Shown here: one piece after another, positions 16,112 to 25,605 of the stretch
Position numbering within the stretch: the first letter of the stretch is position 1
How the letters are laid out: each line of letters starts with the position of its first letter
Notes under the pieces: generated by a model
Told to the model about the DNA's origin: nothing
Seen by the model: the letters and a program-made list of their open reading frames with translations, nothing else
Database searches by the model: none
Program-made: the position numbers and the translations under genes
Assembly (NCBI GenBank): GCA_963727415.1
Contig: CAVSGF010000003.1
Location: forward strand, 992,001 to 1,056,000
Source: DASQPR01 sp963727415
Lineage (GTDB): Bacteria; Actinomycetota; Actinomycetes; Mycobacteriales; Micromonosporaceae
DNA length: 64,000 bases
Direction: 5' to 3'

Positions 16112-18799
16112 TCAGCGGGAGTCCGAACCTCCGCTGCTCAGCACCGCCCGGCCGGCCTCCAGCCGGGCCACCGGGACCCGGAACGGCGAGCATGACACGT
16201 AGTCGAGACCCGCGTCGTTGAAGAAGTGCACCGAATCCGGGTCACCCCCGTGCTCGCCGCATACGCCGATCTTCAGATCCGGGCGAGTGGCGCGGCCCTC
16301 TTCGACGGCGATCCGGATCAGCCGACCGATGCCGTCCCGGTCTATCGACTCGAACGGCGACACACCGAAGATGCCGAGATCCAGATAGCGGGTGAAGAAC
16401 GATCCTTCGACGTCGTCGCGGGAGAACCCCCAGCCCATCTGGGTGAGGTCGTTGGTACCGAAGGAAAAGAACTCGGCGGCCTCGGCGATCTGGCCCGCGG
16501 TCAGCGCCGCTCTCGGTACCTCGATCATGGTGCCGATCAACGCCGACACGTCGACGCCACTCGACGACGCGACGTCGGCGAGCACTTCGCGCGCTTCCTG
16601 GCGTACCGTCTCCAGTTCCTGGACCGCCCCCACCAGGGGGACCATGATCTCCGGGCGCGGGTCACCGCCTTCGGTGGTCACCACCGCGGCGGCCTCGGCG
16701 ATCGAACGGACCTGCATCGCGAACAGGCCGGGAATGACCAGGCCCAGGCGTACCCCGCGCAGCCCCAGCATCGGGTTCTGCTCGTGCATCCGGCGGACCG
16801 CGGCCAGCAGGTCAGCGTCGTGTCCCGGGTCCCGGCCGCTGGCCTCAGCCACCGCCACCTTGACCGCCAGATCTTCCAGCGGCGGCAGGAACTCGTGCAA
16901 CGGCGGGTCGATCAGCCGGATCGTCACCGGCAGGCCGTCCATGGCCCGGAAGATCTGCACGAAGTCGTCGCGCTGTAGCGGGAGCAGGGCGTTCAACGCC
17001 GCCTCGCGCTCGTCGTTCTCGTGGGCGAGGATCAGCCGCTCGACCAGTTCCCGGCGATCGCCAAGGAACATGTGCTCGGTCCGGCACAGGCCGATGCCCT
17101 CGGCGCCGAACCGGCGCGCCCGGCGGGAGTCGTCCGCGTTGTCGGCGTTGGTCCGCACGCGCAGCCGGCGCCGGGCATCGGCGTGTGACATCACCCGATC
17201 CACGGCCGCGACCAGCGGGCTGGCCGTCGCCGGCAGCGTGCCCTCGAAGTACTGAACCACCTCGGATGGCTGGACCGGTACCTCGTCTTGGTAGACATCA
17301 CCGGTGGAACCGTCGATCGAGACCACGTCGCCCTCGGCGATCGTGATGCGGCCGACGGTGAACTTGCCGCCGGTGATGTCCACGGCGATGTCCTCGGCAC
17401 CGCACACGCAGGTCTTGCCCATGCCGCGGGCGACAACCGCCGCGTGCGAGGTCTTCCCTCCGCGGCTGGTCAGGATGCCCTGCGCGGCGATCATGCCGGG
17501 CAGGTCGTCCGGGTTCGTCTCGCGCCGGACCAGGATCACCTTCTCCCCCCGGTCGGCCGCTTCGACCGCGGCCTTGGCGGAGAACACCACCGTGCCCGAG
17601 GCCGCGCCCGGTGACGCCGCGATGCCCTTGGCGATCCGGTTCGGGCTGCCGCTGGTGTCGAACGCCGGGAACATCAGCTGGGCGAGTTGCGCACCGGTCA
17701 CCCGGTTCAGTGCCTCGTCGAGGTCGATCAGACCCTCGTCGACCAACTGGTTGGCGATCACGAAGGCGGCCGCGGCGGTGCGCTTGCCCACCCGCGTCTG
17801 CAGCATCCACAGTTTGCCCCGCTCGACCGTGAACTCGATGTCGCACAGGTCCTTGTAGTGGTGTTCGAGCGTGGACATGATGTCCATCAGCTCACGGAAG
17901 CTCTTGGCGTCGATGCGCTCCATCTCTTCGAGCGACACCGTGTTGCGGATACCCGCGACCACGTCCTCGCCCTGGGCGTTCTGCAGGTAGTCGCCGTAGA
18001 CGCCCTGGTTGCCGGTGGCCGGGTCGCGCGTGAACGCGACTCCGGTACCGGAGTCGTCACCCAGGTTCCCGAACACCATCGCAACGATGTTCACGGCGGT
18101 GCCCAGGTTCGCCGGGATCCGCTCCTGACGCCGGTAGAGCACCGCCCGGTCGGCGTTCCACGAGTCGAACACCGCGTCGGTGGCCAGGTCCATCTGCTCA
18201 CGCGGATCCTGCGGGAAGTCACGCCCGGCGTGGTCGGCGAAGATCTTCTTGTACGTGTCGACCAGCTTGCGGAGGTCGTCTCCGTCCAGGTCGACGTCGT
18301 TACTTACCTTCTTGGCCGCCTTCGCGTCATCGAGGGCGTGCTCAAATGCCTCACCCGGGACGTTGCACACGGTCTTGCCGAACATCTGGATCAGCCGCCG
18401 GTACGAGTCCCAGGCGAACCGTTCGTTCCCGCCGGCCCGGCGCGCCAGGCCGGACACGCTGCGGTCATTGAGCCCGACGTTGAGGACGGTCTCCATCATC
18501 CCGGGCATCGAGAACTTGGCCCCGGATCGAACCGAGACCAGCAGCGGGTCCTCGGGATCGCCGAGCTTACGGCCCATCGCCGCTTCGAGGGCGGCGAGGT
18601 GCTCGTCGATCTCCGCCTTGAGGCTGGTCGGCGTCTCCCCGTTTTCCAGGTACGCCTGGCAGGCCTCGGTGGTGATGGTGAAGCCGGGCGGCACCGGCAG
18701 CCCGAGGTTGGTCATCTCGGCGAGGTTCGCGCCCTTGCCGCCGAGTAAGTCCTTGAGGTCCTTGTTGCCCTCGGCGAAGTCGTATACATACTTGGTCAC
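16112..18799 (-). CDS. ppdK: Pyruvate, phosphate dikinase
   Basis: An 895-residue three-domain enzyme that interconverts pyruvate, ATP and phosphate with phosphoenolpyruvate, AMP and pyrophosphate. The N-terminal ATP-grasp domain opens with GGKGANLAEMTNLGLPVPPG. The swivelling phosphohistidine domain has GGKTSHAAVVARGMG, and the C-terminal PEP/pyruvate barrel has the catalytic CGEHGGDP with Cys near 847. Length and motifs are complete. A GGAGG five bases before the GTG fixes the start. It is divergent from the MFS gene across a 337-base region and is followed by a strong hairpin. Confidence 0.95.
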   Translation of the reverse strand: MTKYVYDFAEGNKDLKDLLGGKGANLAEMTNLGLPVPPGFTITTEACQAYLENGETPTSLKAEIDEHLAALEAAMGRKLGDPEDPLLVSVRSGAKFSMPGMMETVLNVGLNDRSVSGLARRAGGNERFAWDSYRRLIQMFGKTVCNVPGEAFEHALDDAKAAKKVSNDVDLDGDDLRKLVDTYKKIFADHAGRDFPQDPREQMDLATDAVFDSWNADRAVLYRRQERIPANLGTAVNIVAMVFGNLGDDSGTGVAFTRDPATGNQGVYGDYLQNAQGEDVVAGIRNTVSLEEMERIDAKSFRELMDIMSTLEHHYKDLCDIEFTVERGKLWMLQTRVGKRTAAAAFVIANQLVDEGLIDLDEALNRVTGAQLAQLMFPAFDTSGSPNRIAKGIAASPGAASGTVVFSAKAAVEAADRGEKVILVRRETNPDDLPGMIAAQGILTSRGGKTSHAAVVARGMGKTCVCGAEDIAVDITGGKFTVGRITIAEGDVVSIDGSTGDVYQDEVPVQPSEVVQYFEGTLPATASPLVAAVDRVMSHADARRRLRVRTNADNADDSRRARRFGAEGIGLCRTEHMFLGDRRELVERLILAHENDEREAALNALLPLQRDDFVQIFRAMDGLPVTIRLIDPPLHEFLPPLEDLAVKVAVAEASGRDPGHDADLLAAVRRMHEQNPMLGLRGVRLGLVIPGLFAMQVRSIAEAAAVVTTEGGDPRPEIMVPLVGAVQELETVRQEAREVLADVASSSGVDVSALIGTMIEVPRAALTAGQIAEAAEFFSFGTNDLTQMGWGFSRDDVEGSFFTRYLDLGIFGVSPFESIDRDGIGRLIRIAVEEGRATRPDLKIGVCGEHGGDPDSVHFFNDAGLDYVSCSPFRVPVARLEAGRAVLSSGGSDSR

Positions 18800-19136
18800 G
18801 GTGGCCTCCAGCGTCGCCCTGCTACGTCCCGTTAATCACCATGGCAAACCTTGCGTAAACGCCGGGCGAAAACGCATCTGCTTGCGGGCACGGTAGGACA
18901 GCGTCTGAGCTGCGCACTAGGAGGCGTGACGTTTCCCACCTATTTCGAGGGTCGTCCGCTTCGGGCGGGTTTGGGGAAGCGCTCTCCCGAGCACATTCGA
19001 GCATTGACTGTAAGCCTTACGGGGGCTTGCGCTCCTTAGATCCGAATCTTGGACGGATACACCCCCGCCTGCGCTTCGAGTCGTCCAAGATCTATCGGGG
19101 CACCCGCGCCGAACCGGCATGTGGTAGAAGATCGCC
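18800..19136. other. Divergent intergenic region of ppdK and the MFS gene
   Basis: No gene is visible. The region must hold both promoters. An 8-bp inverted repeat, CTTGGACG near 19047 and CGTCCAAG near 19083, flanks a GC-rich loop. A G-run followed by CTTGCGCTCC near 19022 is loosely echoed by CCCCCGCCTGCGCTTCG near 19062. I cannot assign a regulator. Confidence 0.4.
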
Positions 19137-20522
19137 ATGCCGGGCCGCCGAAATCCACTCATCAACCGCGACTACGCCCGGCTCTGGGCCGGCCAGGCAG
19201 TATCCACACTGGGCGACTTCGCCTTCAACACCACACTCGTCCTGTGGATCGGGACAATCTTGGCACGTGACTCCGGCGGGCACATCGCCGCTTGGGCTCC
19301 AGCCGCGGTCAGCGGCCTGATGATCTGCGAGTTCGGCGCCACGATGATCGTCGGACCGATAGCCGGCGTATTCGTCGACCGGTGGAGCCATCGCGCCACG
19401 ATGCTGGCATCGGAGATCGTCCGCGCGGTCGTGGTCGCCGTGCTCACCGGGCTGTCGCTGCTTCCCGCCGATTCGTTGCCGGTCTGGCTGTGGCTGACCG
19501 TGCTCTACGTCGTGGTGTTCATGATCAACGCGGTGGCAAGGTTCTTCTCACCGGCCCGGTTCGCCGTCCTCGGCGACATCGTTCCCGGCGAGTCCGATCA
19601 GGCCCGAGCCGCCGGTATCAGCCAGGCGACCAGCGCCACCGCGGCCATCGCTGGGCCGCCGATCGCGGCGCCGCTGCTGGTCACCAGCGGTCTTCAGTGG
19701 GCGTTACTGCTCAACGCCGCCTCGTACGTGTTCTCGTACTTCGCGATCCGGTCGATCCGGTTCCCAGTGGCCGACACCGCAGCGTCACCGGAGCCGGCGA
19801 CCGCGAAGCCGCGACTCTGGCCGGAGTTCGTCGCCGGCCTCAAGATGTTCGGTGGCAACCGGTTCCTCGTGACCCTGCTGACCGTTGCCGTGGTGTGCCA
19901 GCTTGGTACCGGGGCGATCAACGCCCTTGATGTCTTCTTCGTCACCGGCAACCTGCACGCCGACCCGCACCTGTTCGGCCTGGCCTCGATGTGCTTCGGA
20001 ATCGGCTCGATCGCGGGCGCGCTGGCCGCCGGCGCCGTGGTCCGACGGCTTTCCGCCCGTACCACCACCTGGCTCGCGACCATCCTCGGCGGCGGCTTGT
20101 TCGTGCTGTACTCCCGGCAGACCGTGTTCATCTGGGGCCTGATCCTGGTGGTCGCGTTCGCCGTCCCGGTCACCATGATCAACACCGCGATCACGCCGCT
20201 GCTGTTGCAGGCCACGCCGAAGCGGTACCTGGGCCGGATGATGGCGGTCTTCGACCCGGTCAACATGAGCGCGTCGATGATCTCGGTAGCCGTTGCCGGC
20301 TGGCTCGCGTCGACGGTGCTGCGCGACTTCCACGGCCGGGCGTTCGGCCTTCACATCGGGCGGATCGACACTATCTTCAGCGTCGCCGGGCTGCTGATCG
20401 TGACCGGCGGCTTGTACGCGGCCGTAGCGCTCCCCCGGCGGTCCGACGATCAGCCGAGCGCGGCGGCGCAGGCCGTCCCGGCGCCGCGAGAGGCGGAGCA
20501 GCCCGATCCCGATCCGGCATAA
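19137..20522 (+). CDS. MFS transporter of the EntS/TetA-like efflux group
   Basis: A 461-residue protein with about 12 membrane helices. The first helix begins RDYARLWAGQAVSTLGDFAF, the pattern of the MFS_3/EntS-like branch, and the loop 2-3 motif appears as GVFVDRWSHR. The C-terminus is a short Pro/Ala-rich cytoplasmic tail. Members export siderophores, macrolides or other small molecules; the substrate here is unknown. It is single and divergent from ppdK. The ATG at 19137 directly precedes the first basic residues and helix. Confidence 0.82.
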   Translation: MPGRRNPLINRDYARLWAGQAVSTLGDFAFNTTLVLWIGTILARDSGGHIAAWAPAAVSGLMICEFGATMIVGPIAGVFVDRWSHRATMLASEIVRAVVVAVLTGLSLLPADSLPVWLWLTVLYVVVFMINAVARFFSPARFAVLGDIVPGESDQARAAGISQATSATAAIAGPPIAAPLLVTSGLQWALLLNAASYVFSYFAIRSIRFPVADTAASPEPATAKPRLWPEFVAGLKMFGGNRFLVTLLTVAVVCQLGTGAINALDVFFVTGNLHADPHLFGLASMCFGIGSIAGALAAGAVVRRLSARTTTWLATILGGGLFVLYSRQTVFIWGLILVVAFAVPVTMINTAITPLLLQATPKRYLGRMMAVFDPVNMSASMISVAVAGWLASTVLRDFHGRAFGLHIGRIDTIFSVAGLLIVTGGLYAAVALPRRSDDQPSAAAQAVPAPREAEQPDPDPA

Positions 20523-20649
20523 CCCAACCCAACGGCCGCCGGCCTCGGCCAGCGCCTTCCGCTATCCGGTGGCCGCACCCGCCGGGCGCTCTGTGGGCTG
20601 TGCGATACAGCACCCCGGCGCTGGTCTGGGCGCATGAGATCCTTGGACG

Positions 20650-21810
20650 GTGACGCTGACATCGACGATCCCCGGTGGCCTGAGGCTGGCCCGACCCGGC
20701 GCTCCCGCCTTTCCGGTCGACCCGCCGGTGGTCCTGGCGCCGATGGCCGGCATCACCAATGTCGCGTTCCGGCAACTCTGCCGGGAGCAGGGCGCCGGAA
20801 TATACGTCTGCGAGATGATCACCAGCGTGGCACTGGCGGTCCGGAACCCGAAAACCGACCGGATGATCGAATTCGGCCCGGATGAGCATCCGCGCAGCAT
20901 GCAGCTGTACAGCGTCGATCCGATCATGACAGCGACGGCGGTACGGCGGATCGTCGACGAAGGTCTCGCCGATCACATCGACCTGAACTTCGGCTGCTCG
21001 GTGCGGAAGGTCACCAGCAAGGGCGGCGGATCGGCGATCCCGTACAAGCGCCGGCTGTTCGGGGCGATCGTCAAGGCCGCCGTGGACACCGCGGCCCCGG
21101 CCGGGATCCCGGTCACTGTCAAGATGCGCAAAGGTATCGACGATGATCATCTGACCTACCTGGAAGCCGGGCAGATCGCGCAGGATGCGGGCGCGGCGTG
21201 GGTGGCACTTCACGCCCGTACCGGTGCCCAGCGCTACTCCGGCGAGGCCGACTGGGACTCGATCGCCGCTCTCAAGCAGGCGCTCGACGTGCCCGTCCTG
21301 GGCAACGGCGACATCTGGGAAGCCGACGACGCGCTGCGCATGGTTGCCGAAACCGGCTGCGACGGTGTCGTGGTCGGGCGCGGTTGCCTGGGCCGGCCAT
21401 GGCTGTTCGCCGACCTGGCGGCGGCATTCGCCGGGCATCCGGAGCGGGTCATGCCCAGCCTTGGCGAGGTGGCCATGGTGATGCGGCGGCACGCCGAACT
21501 GCTGGTGCGATGGTGGGGTACCGAGCGCGAGGCGGTCACCGACTTCCGCAAGCACGTCGCCTGGTACCTCAAAGGCTTCCCGGTCGGCTCCGAACTGCGC
21601 CGGCGGATGGCCATGTCCAGCTCGTTGATGGAGCTGGATGACCTGCTCGGCAAGCTCGATCACGACGTGCCGTTTCCAGAGGCGAACCTGGGCCGGCCGC
21701 GCGGGCGTACCAACGCCCCGGCCAGGGTGGTGCTGCCGCACGGATGGCTGGACGATCGCGACGATCTCAACGTGCCCGACGGCGCCGAACTGGACGACTC
21801 CGGCGGCTGA
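20650..21810 (+). CDS. dusB: tRNA-dihydrouridine synthase
   Basis: A 386-residue FMN-dependent enzyme that reduces uridine to dihydrouridine in the tRNA D-loop. The TIM-barrel opens with VVLAPMAGITNVAFRQLC, the catalytic cysteine lies in LNFGCSVRKVTSKGGG, and phosphate contacts are in NGDIWEADDALRM and DGVVVGRGCLGRPW. The residue after the catalytic Cys is Ser where most homologues have Pro. The C-terminal helical domain carries FRKHVAWYLKGFP. The start is a GTG. Its stop codon touches the stop of the convergent asparaginase with no spacer. Confidence 0.9.
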   Translation: MTLTSTIPGGLRLARPGAPAFPVDPPVVLAPMAGITNVAFRQLCREQGAGIYVCEMITSVALAVRNPKTDRMIEFGPDEHPRSMQLYSVDPIMTATAVRRIVDEGLADHIDLNFGCSVRKVTSKGGGSAIPYKRRLFGAIVKAAVDTAAPAGIPVTVKMRKGIDDDHLTYLEAGQIAQDAGAAWVALHARTGAQRYSGEADWDSIAALKQALDVPVLGNGDIWEADDALRMVAETGCDGVVVGRGCLGRPWLFADLAAAFAGHPERVMPSLGEVAMVMRRHAELLVRWWGTEREAVTDFRKHVAWYLKGFPVGSELRRRMAMSSSLMELDDLLGKLDHDVPFPEANLGRPRGRTNAPARVVLPHGWLDDRDDLNVPDGAELDDSGG

Positions 21811-22797
21811 TCAGCCGCGAGCGGAGAACTCCGCGGCGATCTCGGCGGGTTGCGTACCGCTGCCGATCAGCAGCTTCAGCAGAACCCGGGCCTTGTACGG
21901 ATCGAGCAGTCCGGCGTTGATCAGCCCTCGGCGCTGCAGATCCGTCTCCGAACCCACCGCGCCGTACGTGTGGCGGAGCACCGGACCGCTTCCTGCACGC
22001 GAGGCCAGGACAACCGGCATGCGCTCGGCTATCGCACCGAGGACCGGCGCCATCGCCGACGGAACGTGACCCACGCCGTACCCGGCGACAACCAGCCCAT
22101 CGCATGTGGCCGCGATGGCCTCGACCAGCTTCTCGTCGTCGTCGAGCGTGGCGGTGTAAAGGCCGACACGCACCGCCGGGTCACCCGTGGGCAGCCGGGC
22201 GTACCGCGCAGGCCTGGCCAGAATCGCGATCCGGTCCTCGGCCAGGGCGCCGATCGGTCCGGCATTGCCGGACACGAACGTGGCGGTGCTGGTCGAGTGT
22301 GTCTTGCGCACCCATCGCGCGGCATGGATCTGGTCGTTGAACACCACCAGCGCGCCCAGGTCACGCGCCTGTGGCGCGGCCGCGACCCGGACCGACGCCA
22401 AAACGTTCGCCGGGCCGTCGGCGCCTGCCAAGGTGGGGTTGCGCATGGCTCCGGTAACGACGATCGGTTCCGGATGCGGCCAGATCAGGTCAATCAGGTA
22501 TGCCGACTCCTCAAGCGTGTCGGTGCCCTGCGTGACGAGTACGCCGGCGGCGCCGTCCCGGATCGCCTGCGACGCCGCGTCGACGACATCGAAGAGATGC
22601 ATGAACGTGAGATTGGCGCTCGGAACCGCCAGGGCGTCGCGAACATCGAGCGTCACACCCGTCTCCGCCAACCCCGGCACCGAGGCCAGCAGGTCCGCGC
22701 CGGTCAGGCGCGCGATCACCCCGCCAGGCCGGTTATCCGATGGACGGTTGGCCATGGCGATCGTCCCGCCGAGCGTGAACATCGATACCGTGGTCAC
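21811..22797 (-). CDS. ansA: L-asparaginase
   Basis: A 328-residue enzyme of the bacterial asparaginase family, hydrolysing asparagine to aspartate and ammonia. The first active-site loop is TLGGTIAM with the nucleophilic Thr, and the second is VTQGTDTLEES with the Thr-Asp pair. A Lys is expected after the second motif, and GAMRNPTLAGADGPAN is recognisable there. No signal peptide is visible, so it is likely the cytoplasmic type. A GGGAGG lies a few bases before the GTG at 22797. The gene is convergent and abutting with the dus gene. Confidence 0.88.
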   Translation of the reverse strand: MTTVSMFTLGGTIAMANRPSDNRPGGVIARLTGADLLASVPGLAETGVTLDVRDALAVPSANLTFMHLFDVVDAASQAIRDGAAGVLVTQGTDTLEESAYLIDLIWPHPEPIVVTGAMRNPTLAGADGPANVLASVRVAAAPQARDLGALVVFNDQIHAARWVRKTHSTSTATFVSGNAGPIGALAEDRIAILARPARYARLPTGDPAVRVGLYTATLDDDEKLVEAIAATCDGLVVAGYGVGHVPSAMAPVLGAIAERMPVVLASRAGSGPVLRHTYGAVGSETDLQRRGLINAGLLDPYKARVLLKLLIGSGTQPAEIAAEFSARG

Positions 22798-23020
22798 CGT
22801 GCCCTCCCTCTGAGTTGGGCGCTCACGAACGGTCCTCTCACGAACGATCCAGGCCCGACTCGACGGGTCCCATTGTCCACTAGCCGTCAGACCGAGCACC
22901 GGATAGAGCAGTTGTCCGGCCAGGCCGACGGGAACGTCGTAGCCGACGACCGCACCGGGCGCTTCGGCCGCGACGAGCGAGTAGCGTGCGGCGCGCCCGC
23001 GCCGCTTTGCGAGCGGTCCC

Positions 23021-23026
23021 TACCCT
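23021..23026 (+). promoter_or_regulatory. Candidate -10 box, leaderless start at 23033
   Basis: TACCCT ends six bases before the ATG at 23033. Confidence 0.5.
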
Positions 23027-23032
23027 GGCTGC

Positions 23033-23968
23033 ATGGCCGATCCGGAACTGCAGCGGGCGTACGAGGACGCCCAACTGCTAGCCACCGTACGGCGCCGCCT
23101 CGTCACCTGCGCCGACCAAGTGCACCGGCAGGAGCGGGTGCTGCGAGACCTCGAGGCATCGTACGCGAAGGAGCGCGCGGACGTCGATGTGCTCAACCGG
23201 ACCAGTTTGCGCCGCGTCCTGGCAAAGCTGGCCGGCAATCACGACGAGAAGCTCGCTCGCGAGGAGGCCGAGGCCGCCGCGGTGAAGATTCGCCTGGACG
23301 GTCAGCGGGTCCGCGTCGAGCAGACCCGCGCCGACCACGCCGCGCTCCGGCAGCAGGCCAAAGGACTCGCCGACGCCGATGACCGGCTGAAGGCCGCCGT
23401 GGCTACCGAGACCAAACGGCTGATCGACTCCGGTACCCCAATGGGCGACCAGATGCTTGCACTGCGCCAGCGGATCGCCGAGAACGCGGCGGCACAGCGC
23501 GAGCATCTTGAGGCACGCGAGGCCGGTCGTGCCGCCATCCACGCCGTCAACCAGGTGACGGTGCTGTTGGGCAAGGCGCTTGGCTGGTCCACCGGCGACT
23601 TGTTCAACCTGCCGTTCGCGGACTGGGCCGAGCACAGCCGGCTCGATGACGCGGCCGAACTCTGCTGGCACGCTCAGCGCTACATCGACCGGTTCGCGCG
23701 CGAGATGGCCGATGTGGACCTGAAGGTCAACGTACGCATGCCCGACGTCGACACCAGCCGGTTCGCGGACTACTTCTTCGACAACGTGATCACCGACTCG
23801 ATCCGGCACAACAAGATCAAGCGGACCGCCGAGCACGTGTCCCGGATACAGAGCTACCTGTCGGCGCGGCTGTCCGAGGTGGACCAGCGCCTGGCCGGGA
23901 TCCGGTCGGCGGCCCACGCGCTGGACGCCGAGCGCCGGCGCCTGCTCGGGCTGTCATCGGCGGGCTGA
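23033..23968 (+). CDS. Coiled-coil protein of unknown function
   Basis: A 311-residue soluble protein. Residues about 10-170 are almost wholly helical with long charged heptads, interrupted by a basic patch (LRRVLAKLAGNHDEKL). Residues 180-260 form a more globular region containing LFNLPFADWAEHSRLDDA and DYFFDNVITDSIRHNKI, and a second coiled coil closes the protein. I do not recognise the family. The asparaginase gene is divergent upstream. There is no membrane segment or catalytic motif. Confidence 0.7.
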   Translation: MADPELQRAYEDAQLLATVRRRLVTCADQVHRQERVLRDLEASYAKERADVDVLNRTSLRRVLAKLAGNHDEKLAREEAEAAAVKIRLDGQRVRVEQTRADHAALRQQAKGLADADDRLKAAVATETKRLIDSGTPMGDQMLALRQRIAENAAAQREHLEAREAGRAAIHAVNQVTVLLGKALGWSTGDLFNLPFADWAEHSRLDDAAELCWHAQRYIDRFAREMADVDLKVNVRMPDVDTSRFADYFFDNVITDSIRHNKIKRTAEHVSRIQSYLSARLSEVDQRLAGIRSAAHALDAERRRLLGLSSAG

Positions 23969-24029
23969 GGGTGATCCGCCTCACGGTGCCCCGCACGCTT
24001 CGGACCGGTGGCTCGCCGGGGCCGTCACG

Positions 24030-24035
24030 TACCTT
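24030..24035 (+). promoter_or_regulatory. Candidate -10 box, leaderless start at 24042
   Basis: TACCTT ends six bases before the ATG at 24042. Confidence 0.5.
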
Positions 24036-24041
24036 GTCGGC

Positions 24042-24959
24042 ATGACCGAGTATCGCGCCAGCTTCGACGCCGACATCACCTTCAGCAACGGCGGTGGCCT
24101 GACCGCTCACGGCTTCCGGCTCGACGTCCCAGGTCCATCGATCGGCCCGGATCAGCTGGCGGCTCTCTTCGTGGCCCACCTCGGCCTGCTGATGGTGGCC
24201 GAGGCCCGGATCAGCAATATCGAGGTGCTCGCCGAGGCGCACAAGGGCTCCCGGGGCGGTCCGGCCGACGGCCCGGCGGGCGGCACCGAACCCGCGCGCC
24301 GCCTCGTCGAACTCAGTCACGTCATCGAGGCGGGGATGGTCACCTATCCCGGCATCCCCGGTCCGACCATCACCCCGCACCTGACCCGGGAGGCGTCACG
24401 ATCGGTATACGCACCCGGAACCGAGTTCGCCATGGACACCATCCACCTGGTCGGCAACACGGGCACTTACGTGGACAGCCCGTACCACCGGTACGAGGGC
24501 GGCGCCGACCTGGCCGGGGTACCGCTGGAGTCGCTAGCTGACCTGGACACCGTCGTGATCCGGATGACCGGTACCTCGTCCCAGGGCATCGAACCGCTCG
24601 CCCTCGCCCCCTACGAGGTCCGCGGCAAGGCGGTGCTGTTGCACACCGGATGGGATCGTCACTGGCGCACCGAACGGTACGGCGTGGACTCCCCGTACCT
24701 CACTGAGGCCGGCGCGCAGCACCTGATCGATGCCGGAGCCGTGTTGGTCGGCATCGACAGCATCAACATCGACGACCCGGTACCCGGCGGAGCCCGGCCG
24801 GCTCATTCGCTGCTGCTCGGCGCCGGGATTGCCGTACTGGAGCACCTGACGAACCTGGAACAGCTCCCGGTGTACGGCGCCCGGCTTCATGCCGCACCGC
24901 CACGCGTGCGCGACTTCGGCACGTTCCCGGTGCGCGCCTACGCCGTCGTTCCCGCCTAG
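24042..24959 (+). CDS. Fusion of a small N-terminal domain to a cyclase/kynurenine formamidase-like domain
   Basis: A 305-residue protein in two parts. Residues 1-70 form a compact alpha/beta domain (ASFDADITFSNGGGL, then LFVAHLGLLMVAEARI). A Gly/Pro linker leads to a cyclase-family (PF04199-like) domain starting at RRLVELSHVIEAGM. The metal motif HxGTHxDxPxH is altered to NTGTYVDSPYH, so two expected histidine ligands are missing, whereas the later GIDSINIDD and PAHSLLL segments are intact. Kynurenine formamidases open formylkynurenine; this branch may bind metal differently or be inactive. There is no internal ATG or GTG at the joint, which supports a real fusion. Confidence 0.75.
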   Translation: MTEYRASFDADITFSNGGGLTAHGFRLDVPGPSIGPDQLAALFVAHLGLLMVAEARISNIEVLAEAHKGSRGGPADGPAGGTEPARRLVELSHVIEAGMVTYPGIPGPTITPHLTREASRSVYAPGTEFAMDTIHLVGNTGTYVDSPYHRYEGGADLAGVPLESLADLDTVVIRMTGTSSQGIEPLALAPYEVRGKAVLLHTGWDRHWRTERYGVDSPYLTEAGAQHLIDAGAVLVGIDSINIDDPVPGGARPAHSLLLGAGIAVLEHLTNLEQLPVYGARLHAAPPRVRDFGTFPVRAYAVVPA

Positions 24960-25032
24960 GTATTCGCGGTGGGTGCCGCCTGATCGGCGATCAGGGGGCA
25001 GGCCACGAAGTGAACCCGATCGACGCCGACGA

Positions 25033-25578
25033 TCAGGGTACGAACGGAGCGCCATGCCCGGGGATGATCCGGGCCGGACCGAGCGCGAGCACCCTGCGGC
25101 GGTTGGCGTGCAGTGCTTCGTTGTCAACCGCCCGCGGGTCGTCTTCCGGTCCCGCCTCGAACCACCACAGGTGGGTCAGGACCACCAGGCCGTCGGCCGT
25201 GTCGACCAGAGTGGAGATGTCCTGCGGGGTGTGCCCTGGAGTGGCCATCAGCCGCACCGACGGTGACACCGAGAATCCGTCGGCGGGGCGGTCGTCCCAC
25301 TCGTCGTTGACATAGATCGCCCAATGGTCGTGGAACCGGGCATTCGGGAACAGCGCCGCGTTGAGCGTGTGATCCGGATGGTGATGACTGAAGATCACGT
25401 CGGTCACCTCGTCCACCCCGACCCCGGAGGCGGCCAGCGGATCCAGGATCGCCGCCCGTGATGCGACCATGCCCGGATCGACGACGATGACAGCGGCACC
25501 GTCCCGGATCAGGGTCACGGTGCTCGCTACCCGCTCGCCGGCGTAGCCGTTGACGAGGACGGTGATCTCAGCGGTCAT
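25033..25578 (-). CDS. Metallo-beta-lactamase-fold hydrolase
   Basis: A 181-residue protein with the metal motif SHHHPDH near residue 66, a second His in TPGHTPQD and a closing PGHG. The usual bridging Asp after strand 8 is replaced in the sequence VVLTHLWWFEAG. Such short single-domain proteins hydrolyse thioesters or phosphodiesters, or act on RNA; the substrate is unknown. The start ATG has a TAGCAT box eight bases upstream. It faces the cyclase gene convergently. Confidence 0.78.
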   Translation of the reverse strand: MTAEITVLVNGYAGERVASTVTLIRDGAAVIVVDPGMVASRAAILDPLAASGVGVDEVTDVIFSHHHPDHTLNAALFPNARFHDHWAIYVNDEWDDRPADGFSVSPSVRLMATPGHTPQDISTLVDTADGLVVLTHLWWFEAGPEDDPRAVDNEALHANRRRVLALGPARIIPGHGAPFVP

Positions 25579-25586
25579 GGCCGTGG

Positions 25587-25592
25587 ATGCTA
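25587..25592 (-). promoter_or_regulatory. Candidate -10 box for the MBL-fold gene
   Basis: TAGCAT on the minus strand ends eight bases before the ATG at 25578. It overlaps the 3' edge of the upstream membrane-protein gene. Confidence 0.4.
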
Positions 25593-25605
25593 CGCCGGGT
25601 GGTTC

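Noticed and set aside
18950..19136. Possible tRNA or small RNA in the ppdK-MFS spacer
   Set aside because: A GATCCGAATC word resembles a T-arm, but no acceptor stem, anticodon arm or CCA-proximal pairing can be built around it.
21850..23382. Long plus-strand open frame across the asparaginase gene and into the coiled-coil gene
   Set aside because: It is antisense to the asparaginase gene with no recognisable domain and an Arg-rich composition typical of shadow frames.
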